Below, piece after piece: positions 1 through 4,466 of a stretch of DNA of 6,595 nt (positions are counted from its first letter, which is position 1; each line of letters starts with the position of its first letter). Below the pieces are notes generated by a model, which ran no database searches, was not told the origin of the DNA, and worked only from the letters and a program-made list of their open reading frames with translations. This DNA comes from Candidatus Cloacimonadota bacterium (GTDB lineage Bacteria > Cloacimonadota > Cloacimonadia > Cloacimonadales > TCS61): NCBI GenBank assembly GCA_030626645.1, contig DAOUTP010000100.1, positions 1-6,595 of the forward strand, read 5' to 3'. The translations under genes were made by a program, and so were the position numbers.

Positions 1-323
1 CCCGAATTTTACTCATAAACACTTCGGATATTCCCGGTCGGGAAATCGAGGAGATATTGGGTCTGGTAAAAGGACACACGATTTATGCTATCTGGTTAGG
101 TAACGACCTCTCTGCTTTAGTGCGACTGGTTCTTGGTGGTGAACTAATTGAGTACACAGCGATGATGGGAAAAGCTCGCATGGTCGCCACAGATAGAATG
201 ATCAACCAGGCTGAAGAACTGGGTGCTGATGCCATTCTTAATATGCGCTATATGACAACCAGCGTTGTTGGAAGTGCAGCTGAGTTTCTGGCTTACGGTA
301 CTGCGGTGAAATTAAAGAAATAG
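1..323 (+). CDS. YbjQ/UPF0145-family protein, 5'-truncated by the window edge
   Basis: The reading frame is open from the first complete codon (position 3) to the TAG at 321-323, about 106 codons. The first codons already encode family-like sequence (INTSDIPGREIEEILGLVKG), corresponding to the TTTPTIEGKxIxEYLGIVxG start of YbjQ proteins. The true start is therefore probably just left of the window, and the in-frame TTG at 57 is not a credible start. Further family marks are a run of small and hydrophobic residues around LVLGGELIEYTAMMGKAR, the helix QAEELGADAILNMRY, and the closing strand FLAYGTAVKLKK. The family (PF01906, called a putative heavy-metal-binding domain) forms small cytoplasmic oligomers, and its biochemical role is not established. 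No metal-ligand cluster stands out here. Local base composition (26 G+C of 60 at 61-120) is richer than in the kinase gene that follows. Family assignment is fairly secure; function is not. Confidence 0.85.
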   Translation, partial: RILLINTSDIPGREIEEILGLVKGHTIYAIWLGNDLSALVRLVLGGELIEYTAMMGKARMVATDRMINQAEELGADAILNMRYMTTSVVGSAAEFLAYGTAVKLKK

Positions 324-376
324 AAAGATAAAAAGAGATAATTGAAACTTACGAGAAATTGAGCTCTGAAAACAGG

Positions 377-525
377 TTTGTCATATTTTGCAAATAAGTG
401 CGAAAAAGTGTCAGGAGTTTTTCATTCTATTGAGAATGAAAAATTGTCTTTTTGTTTGTCATTTTATTGAGAATGGAAAAGTGGCAAGGATTTGTCATAT
501 TATGAAAATGATAGAATATGACAAA
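377..525. repeat. Cluster of short direct and inverted repeats (TTTGTCAT family)
   Basis: TTTGTCATATT occurs at 377-387 and again at 491-501. Its exact reverse complement, AATATGACAAA, is at 515-525, and a close variant, TTTGTCATTTT, starts at 455. A perfect 11-bp inverted repeat (TTTTTCATTCT / AGAATGAAAAA, loop ATTG) occupies 418-443. A 21-bp direct repeat, 423-443 and 460-480, differs at only two positions. The 491-501/515-525 arms form an 11-bp hairpin with a 13-nt loop, and the 377-387 copy could pair with 515-525 as an outer stem. This looks like a decayed REP/MITE-like palindromic element or several overlapping copies. A protein-binding array or a structured RNA leader is possible. No transposase or target-site duplication is visible. 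Confidence 0.6.
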
Positions 526-612
526 CCAATAAAACAATGAATCTATAAGCAGGCTGACAACTGGAAATTTTCTGCAAACACCAATCTTATCAATGAACAA
601 TCTGACAAACTA

Positions 613-628
613 GGTAGACAGGTAGACA
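613..628. repeat. Tandem octamer GGTAGACA x2
   Basis: Two perfect adjacent copies of GGTAGACA lie at 613-620 and 621-628, in the gene-free region upstream of the kinase. They are close to further TGACAA words at 555-560 and 603-608. This could be a direct-repeat binding site or chance. Confidence 0.4.
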
Positions 629-821
629 ATTACAATTGGACACTAACGACACTGAACAAAAGTAAGTGTAGAGTTTCTTTTTGAGTATTCCAGAATGTTA
701 TATCTGCAGAAGCTTGTGTCAATTCCTGTAATAAATACATTTTCAATAGCTTGTAAAAATCTTACTGTTAGAAATTTTTCAGCGATTGAATTTTATTGTG
801 TAAAGTTTACTCACTTTATTA

Positions 822-2558
822 ATGTGGGGAATATTTCCTCAATCTATTTTTTTTTACTTGACTATTAATTCATTATCAACCTTTTCTCAACTCATGGAAA
901 AGAATAAAAAAAAGGATACGGATAATGGGAGATGTGAATCAATAAGAAAATATTATCAAATATCACATCAGATTCTTTTATTTGCCAGTAAGAAAGTCTC
1001 AACTGAAGTTTTCTTAAAAGAATCGTTAAAGTTAATTAATGACTTCATTAACTGCGAATTACTTGAATTGTGGATTAGAAACAAAGATGGACAATATTAC
1101 GCTAAATATAATGCAACATTTAAACCAAAATTTCAAATAGAGAATTTGCCCCAGAAGAATAAATTCGATTTTAAGAAAAAATTTAAAGATCACAAACATA
1201 TGATCAAAATATGTAATGATATCATAGATGATAATGTCGAAAAGAATGAAAAATATTCACCAATCGGTTCTTTCTTTTCGGATGATGAATCATTCTCTAT
1301 CGGTCAGAATTTAGTACATTCTTATGCGATAATTATGATTACCAGTAATTTTAAAAGGCAAGGGTTATTAATTATATATTGCCCCCTGAAAAACAAATTT
1401 AATAAAGAAAAAATCGAAATGCTAGAAAATGTAGCTCAAAGTCTTAGTATTGCTCTAAATCATCTTCATACACAAATAAAATTGAATGAAAGAGTAAAAG
1501 AGCTGACTTGTTTATATGGAATAGCTCAATTAGCTGAAAGTTCAGACCTCTCTATAGAAATAATTCTGCAGAAGATAGTTGAGCTTTTACCTCTTGCATG
1601 GCAATATCCAAAACTTGCAAAAGCAAGAATTATTTTAGATGGCAAATATTATACTTCACCTAATTTTATGATAAATTCGCAAAAACAATCATCAAATATT
1701 CTCATATCTGAAATCAAAAAAGGTTTAGTTGAAGTCACATATCCTGATACAGCATTTGGAATTGACGATTCTCCTTTTCTTGCAGAAGAACAGAATTTAA
1801 TGGATGTTGTAGCTAGGGAGATAGCTATAATTGTAGAAAGAAGATTTGCTGATAATGAGAAAAGAAAACTCGAAAATCAACTACGTCATGCAGACAGGTT
1901 AGCAACAATAGGTCAACTATCTGCAGGTGTTGCTCATGAACTCAATGAACCTTTAGCAAATATTTTAGGATTCGCACAACTATTGCAAAAGAATGACAAC
2001 TTAACGAAACAGGAAGAAGCAGATCTGAAAGCGATTGTTGATGCTTCTCTTCATGCCAGAGAAATTATTAAGAAATTGATGTTGTTTTCCCGACAAATGC
2101 CTCCTCAAAAGACAAAAGTTAATCTTAACCAGTTAATAGAAAACGGATTATATTTTTTGATGTCTCGTTGCGAGAAAAACGGAATACAAGTTTCACGTGT
2201 TTTCTCTGACAATATTAAGGAAATTGTCGCTGATTCGTCTCAAATATATCAAGTTCTTGTAAATCTCGTTGTAAATGCGATTCAAGCAATGCCCAATGGT
2301 GGAAAACTTAAAATTATCACAACAACCTCAAATCAACATGTTTCATTTAGTGTTGAAGATACTGGAATCGGCATGAACAATGAAGTCTTGAAACAAATAT
2401 TTATCCCATTTTTCACAACAAAAGATATTTCTGAAGGAACAGGTCTCGGATTACCAGTTGTTCACGGAATTGTCAGTTCACATGGTGGTTCAATAAAAGT
2501 TGAAAGCAAAGTAAATATAGGAACGAAATTTAAAGTAATCTTACCTGTACATACTTAA
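822..2558 (+). CDS. Cytoplasmic GAF-domain sensor histidine kinase, NtrB-like
   Basis: This is a sensor kinase that should autophosphorylate and pass phosphate to the response regulator starting 19 bp downstream. Residue numbers use the start at 822. Residues about 48-215 look like a degenerate GAF domain. Residues about 223-345 resemble the second GAF-like sensor module often placed before the kinase core (ERVKELTCLYGIAQLAE ... LLPLAWQYP ... PFLAEEQNLM). The HisKA H-box holds His372 in AHELNEPL. The HATPase domain has the N-box NLVVNAIQAM (Asn481, Asn485), G1 DTGIGM (Asp513), the FIPFFTTK F-box and G2 GTGLGL (539-544), so the catalytic core appears intact. No clear membrane helix is seen, so the signal is probably intracellular; the ligand is unknown. 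The start is uncertain: neither ATG 822 nor ATG 894 has an SD site. The 894 start (MEKNKKKDTDN) removes an odd hydrophobic leader containing a T9 tract (847-855) and would give 554 aa. The gene is markedly AT-rich. Confidence 0.93.
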   Translation: MWGIFPQSIFFYLTINSLSTFSQLMEKNKKKDTDNGRCESIRKYYQISHQILLFASKKVSTEVFLKESLKLINDFINCELLELWIRNKDGQYYAKYNATFKPKFQIENLPQKNKFDFKKKFKDHKHMIKICNDIIDDNVEKNEKYSPIGSFFSDDESFSIGQNLVHSYAIIMITSNFKRQGLLIIYCPLKNKFNKEKIEMLENVAQSLSIALNHLHTQIKLNERVKELTCLYGIAQLAESSDLSIEIILQKIVELLPLAWQYPKLAKARIILDGKYYTSPNFMINSQKQSSNILISEIKKGLVEVTYPDTAFGIDDSPFLAEEQNLMDVVAREIAIIVERRFADNEKRKLENQLRHADRLATIGQLSAGVAHELNEPLANILGFAQLLQKNDNLTKQEEADLKAIVDASLHAREIIKKLMLFSRQMPPQKTKVNLNQLIENGLYFLMSRCEKNGIQVSRVFSDNIKEIVADSSQIYQVLVNLVVNAIQAMPNGGKLKIITTTSNQHVSFSVEDTGIGMNNEVLKQIFIPFFTTKDISEGTGLGLPVVHGIVSSHGGSIKVESKVNIGTKFKVILPVHT

Positions 2559-2566
2559 ATCAATTT

Positions 2567-2571
2567 GAGGA
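2567..2571 (+). promoter_or_regulatory. Ribosome binding site of the response regulator gene
   Basis: GAGGA lies 6 nt before the ATG at 2578, in the 19-bp gap after the kinase stop. It fixes the regulator start and supports cotranscription with the kinase. Confidence 0.75.
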
Positions 2572-2577
2572 ATATAG

Positions 2578-3966
2578 ATGGATGATAAAAAAAAGGACAA
2601 AATATTAATAGTTGATGATTCAGCAGAGACAAGATTGATAATACAACGAAATCTTTCGGAGCAAGGATATCAAGTATTCACAACTGCTGATGTTATTAAT
2701 GCTATCCAAATTTTGAATTCTGTCCACATTGATTTGATTATAACTGATCTGAAAATGCCCAAAGTAAGTGGAATTGATCTCATTAAGCATGTTCAGGAAA
2801 ATTGCAAGGATTCAGAAGTAATAATGATAACAGGATATCCTTCGATCGAAAGTGCTGTAGAAGCAGTTAAGATAGGTGCACTGGATTATTTGACTAAACC
2901 TTTCACTAAAGATGAACTCCTAAATGCAGTAAATAAGGCATTTGAAAAATTAAAATTTTCAAAAAAGATTAGGATTCAGAGCAAACTAAATTTTGCAGAA
3001 AGTTTCGGTATTATCGGTGAATCGGATGTTATGAAAAAGGTTTTCAAAGAGACTCTCAAAGCTGCTCAAACATCATCGACTGTTCTAATATATGGAGAAA
3101 GCGGAACCGGTAAGGAACTAATAGCAAGAGCAATACATTATAACAGTTCCCGTTCATCTGCTCCTTTCGTTCCAATTAATTGTGGTGCTATACCAGAGAG
3201 TCTCATGGAAAGTGAACTTTTTGGCTTTATTAAAGGTGCTTTTACAGGAGCATATGAAAACCGAGAAGGATTTTTCCTGACTGCAGACGGTGGTTCTATA
3301 TTTTTAGATGAGATTAGTGAAACCGGTCTTTCGATGCAAGTAAAACTACTTCGGATCCTGGAAAATAAAGAAATTTATATGGTTGGTGCAAAGCACCCAC
3401 GAAAAGTGGATGTCAGAATTATTTGTGCTACCAATAAACATCTTTACAATTTAGTTGAAAAAGAGAGATTCCGTGAAGATCTTTTTTATCGGATAAATGT
3501 AATTACAATTGATTTACCTCCTCTCAGAAAACGGGGAGATGATATTTTGGTTCTAACCAATTATTTTATAAAAAAATATGCTAAAAATCTGGGAAAAGAT
3601 ATACCTGAATTCTCAGATAAAGCTTTAAAAGTTTTTAGGGAATACCCTTGGCCAGGGAATGTAAGAGAACTTGAAAATATTATCCATAGGATAGTGTTGA
3701 TGAATGATGATCTAAAAATTGATATCCCTGACCTTCCTCCTTTAATGCGATTCACTGCTTTAAGACAATCTGGATTGGATAGAACTTTAAAGGAAGTAGA
3801 ATTAGAATATATAAAAAATGTTCTAGTCAGCGTGAACAACAATAAAACCAAAGCAGCAAAAATTTTAGGTATAGATCGGAAAACTTTAAGGCAAAAAATG
3901 AAAATAACTGAAGAATATCAATCGGGTAATTTATCCCCGAAAGCAGAAATTTCCCCGATTTATTAA
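2578..3966 (+). CDS. NtrC-family sigma-54-dependent response regulator
   Basis: This is the cognate regulator of the upstream kinase, built as REC, AAA+ and Fis-type HTH over 462 aa, the normal NtrC-family length. The REC domain (about 8-122) has acidic Asp13/Asp14, phosphoacceptor Asp57 (ITDLKMP), Thr85 and Lys107 (LTKPF), so it should be phosphorylatable. The AAA+ domain (about 142-385) has Walker A GESGTGKE (173-180), the sigma-54 contact loop GAFTGA (220-225) and Walker B IFLDE with Asp244/Glu245. PWPGNVREL lies towards its end. The C-terminal HTH (about 420-441, NKTKAAKILGIDRKTLRQKM) is a typical Fis-like DNA-binding helix pair. The last ~20 residues form a tail beyond the HTH. Every residue needed to activate sigma-54 RNA polymerase is visible. 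The nearest candidate target is the sigma-54-type promoter about 100 bp beyond the stop. The exact physiological signal cannot be read from the sequence. Confidence 0.96.
   Translation: MDDKKKDKILIVDDSAETRLIIQRNLSEQGYQVFTTADVINAIQILNSVHIDLIITDLKMPKVSGIDLIKHVQENCKDSEVIMITGYPSIESAVEAVKIGALDYLTKPFTKDELLNAVNKAFEKLKFSKKIRIQSKLNFAESFGIIGESDVMKKVFKETLKAAQTSSTVLIYGESGTGKELIARAIHYNSSRSSAPFVPINCGAIPESLMESELFGFIKGAFTGAYENREGFFLTADGGSIFLDEISETGLSMQVKLLRILENKEIYMVGAKHPRKVDVRIICATNKHLYNLVEKERFREDLFYRINVITIDLPPLRKRGDDILVLTNYFIKKYAKNLGKDIPEFSDKALKVFREYPWPGNVRELENIIHRIVLMNDDLKIDIPDLPPLMRFTALRQSGLDRTLKEVELEYIKNVLVSVNNNKTKAAKILGIDRKTLRQKMKITEEYQSGNLSPKAEISPIY
3920..3960. promoter_or_regulatory. Possible enhancer (UAS) site: three CCCGA half-sites
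   Basis: AATCGGG (3920-3926) is inverted relative to CCCGA at 3936-3940, giving the dyad TCGGG-N9-CCCGA (3922-3940). A third half-site in CCCGATT (3954-3960) exactly complements AATCGGG. The array is G+C-rich against an AT-rich background and overlaps the codons for the tail of the regulator. It lies about 110-150 bp upstream of the GG of the sigma-54-type promoter, a usual distance for NtrC-family binding sites. Assignment to this regulator is inference from position and symmetry; CCCGA also occurs singly elsewhere in the window. Confidence 0.35.
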
Positions 3967-4004
3967 TATAGACATCCTTTTCAGAAATTGATAAATAATC
4001 CTTC

Positions 4005-4032
4005 TTAAAAAATATAACTATTTGTTTTTTAA
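4005..4032. repeat. AT-only inverted repeat between regulator gene and promoter
   Basis: TTAAAAAA (4005-4012) and TTTTTTAA (4025-4032) are perfect 8-bp arms around a 12-nt spacer. As RNA the stem would be weak. As DNA the paired A and T tracts could bend the helix between the proposed enhancer and the promoter, or it may be incidental in AT-rich sequence. Confidence 0.3.
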
Positions 4033-4068
4033 TCATTTAGCCTACACGACAACTTTAATTACAGAATC

Positions 4069-4084
4069 TGGTATGCTATTTGCA
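4069..4084 (+). promoter_or_regulatory. Sigma-54 (-24/-12) promoter candidate for the 93-codon gene
   Basis: TGGTATGCTATTTGCA carries the invariant GG (4070-4071) and GC (4082-4083) exactly 10 nt apart, and TTGCA matches the -12 element fully. Against the family consensus TGGCAC-N5-TTGCW, only two -24 positions differ (T for C twice). Transcription would begin near 4095, leaving a leader of about 24 nt with an AGGAGGT site. The position directly behind a GAFTGA-containing activator gene strongly supports the call. A rival reading is a sigma-70 -10 box, TATAAT, at 4085-4090, but no -35-like hexamer lies at the right distance. Confidence 0.72.
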
Positions 4085-4107
4085 TATAATAAAGCATAAG
4101 AATATTT

Positions 4108-4114
4108 AGGAGGT
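4108..4114 (+). promoter_or_regulatory. Perfect Shine-Dalgarno AGGAGGT
   Basis: AGGAGGT ends 4 nt before the ATG at 4119. It is the strongest ribosome-binding site in the window, suggesting high translation of the small protein once transcribed. It also confirms that the short reading frame is a real gene. Confidence 0.85.
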
Positions 4115-4118
4115 TAAT

Positions 4119-4400
4119 ATGCAACCAATAGAAAAAAAAGATCAATTTGCTTCATATTCATTCCCGTTTGATGAAGGTGACAGGAAAATTAAAATTCCAA
4201 AACATCAGAAAAAAATGTTTCAAATAAAAAATGGTCCCCAAGAATATCCTTGGCCATGTGAAATTGAACCAAATCGCACAATAATTATTACAAACAATGA
4301 CCTATTCAGTAAAACCAAAGACGGAACAGTTATTAAACATACTGGTGTCGGTTGTTACGGAATTGTAATTCCTGATGAGGATTTAGTTGAGATTTACTAA
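4119..4400 (+). CDS. Small protein of unknown function, 93 aa, probable sigma-54 regulon member
   Basis: I do not recognise the family. It is a soluble-looking 93-residue protein with no signal peptide or membrane segment. The N-terminal third is charged and lysine-rich (DEGDRKIKIPKHQKKMF). The second half alternates hydrophobic strands with turns (PNRTIIITNNDLF, GVGCYGIVIPDEDLVEIY), suggesting a small beta-rich fold. It has a Pro/Trp-rich patch, EYPWPCEIEP, and two cysteines, Cys47 and Cys79. Support as a gene comes from the perfect SD site, a sigma-54-type promoter immediately upstream and a terminator 14 bp after the stop, which together make a monocistronic unit. Its place directly behind the kinase/regulator pair suggests it is their output, though a feedback role on the pair is equally possible. 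No enzymatic motif is visible. Confidence 0.85.
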   Translation: MQPIEKKDQFASYSFPFDEGDRKIKIPKHQKKMFQIKNGPQEYPWPCEIEPNRTIIITNNDLFSKTKDGTVIKHTGVGCYGIVIPDEDLVEIY

Positions 4401-4414
4401 TAGCTAAAATCGAT

Positions 4415-4466
4415 AAAACCTTGTGAATGTATATAAATTACACTATACTTCGCAAGGTTTTTATTT
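4415..4466. terminator. Hairpin terminator between convergent genes, likely bidirectional
   Basis: AAAACCTTGTGAA (4415-4427) pairs with TTCGCAAGGTTTT (4449-4461): 13 bp with one G-U wobble. The stem extends inside through GTATA (4429-4433) and TATAC (4444-4448), with T4428 bulged. The A-rich left and T-rich right flanks give a U-tract for the plus-strand small gene (TTTTTATTTATTT) and a shorter TTTT for the minus-strand operon. The 3' arm touches the stop codon of the minus-strand gene at 4461-4463. Confidence 0.8.

Larger units (their letters stand above)
324..821. other. Intergenic region of 498 bp, no gene recognised
   Basis: No convincing coding frame or RNA gene was seen between the YbjQ-like stop and the kinase start. 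The left half (377-525) is a cluster of short repeats, described separately. A tandem octamer lies at 613-628. The right half (about 660-821) is plain AT-rich sequence with an 11-bp dyad, GTAAAGTTTAC, at 800-810 just before the first possible kinase start. No SD-like sequence stands before position 822. I found no sigma-54 GG-N10-GC pair here and no convincing -35/-10 pair, so the kinase promoter is not located. No hairpin followed by a T-run was found behind the YbjQ-like gene. Confidence 0.7.

Noticed and set aside
31..44. Palindrome TTCCCG-GT-CGGGAA as an operator
   Set aside because: It lies inside the YbjQ-like coding frame and encodes the conserved IPGRE stretch, so coding constraint explains it well enough.
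57..59. TTG at 57 as start of the YbjQ-like gene
   Set aside because: The frame is open to the left edge and the upstream codons already encode conserved family sequence, so the gene is truncated by the window.
418..443. Perfect hairpin as an intrinsic terminator for the YbjQ-like gene
   Set aside because: The stem has T's on the 5' arm and A's on the 3' arm with no immediate T-run after it, opposite to the usual terminator polarity, and the stem is AT-rich.
562..577. Sigma-54 promoter upstream of the kinase (TGGAAATTTTCTGCAA)
   Set aside because: GG and GC are 9 nt apart instead of the strict 10, and the -12 half lacks TTGC.
377..628. CRISPR array
   Set aside because: The repeats are short, unequal in spacing and in mixed orientation, with no uniform spacers and no cas gene.
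3920..3960. Terminator of the regulator gene
   Set aside because: The 7-bp arms lie before the stop codon with a long loop and no T-run. The site is better considered as a possible binding array.
3827..4036. Minus-strand frames under the end of the regulator gene (also 3561-3851)
   Set aside because: They lie antisense to a clearly conserved AAA+/HTH protein, lack SD sites and have low-complexity hydrophobic products.
4085..4090. TATAAT as the main sigma-70 promoter of the small gene
   Set aside because: The hexamer is perfect but no -35-like sequence lies 16-18 nt upstream. The sigma-54 reading explains more of the site and the context, so this is kept only as a rival.
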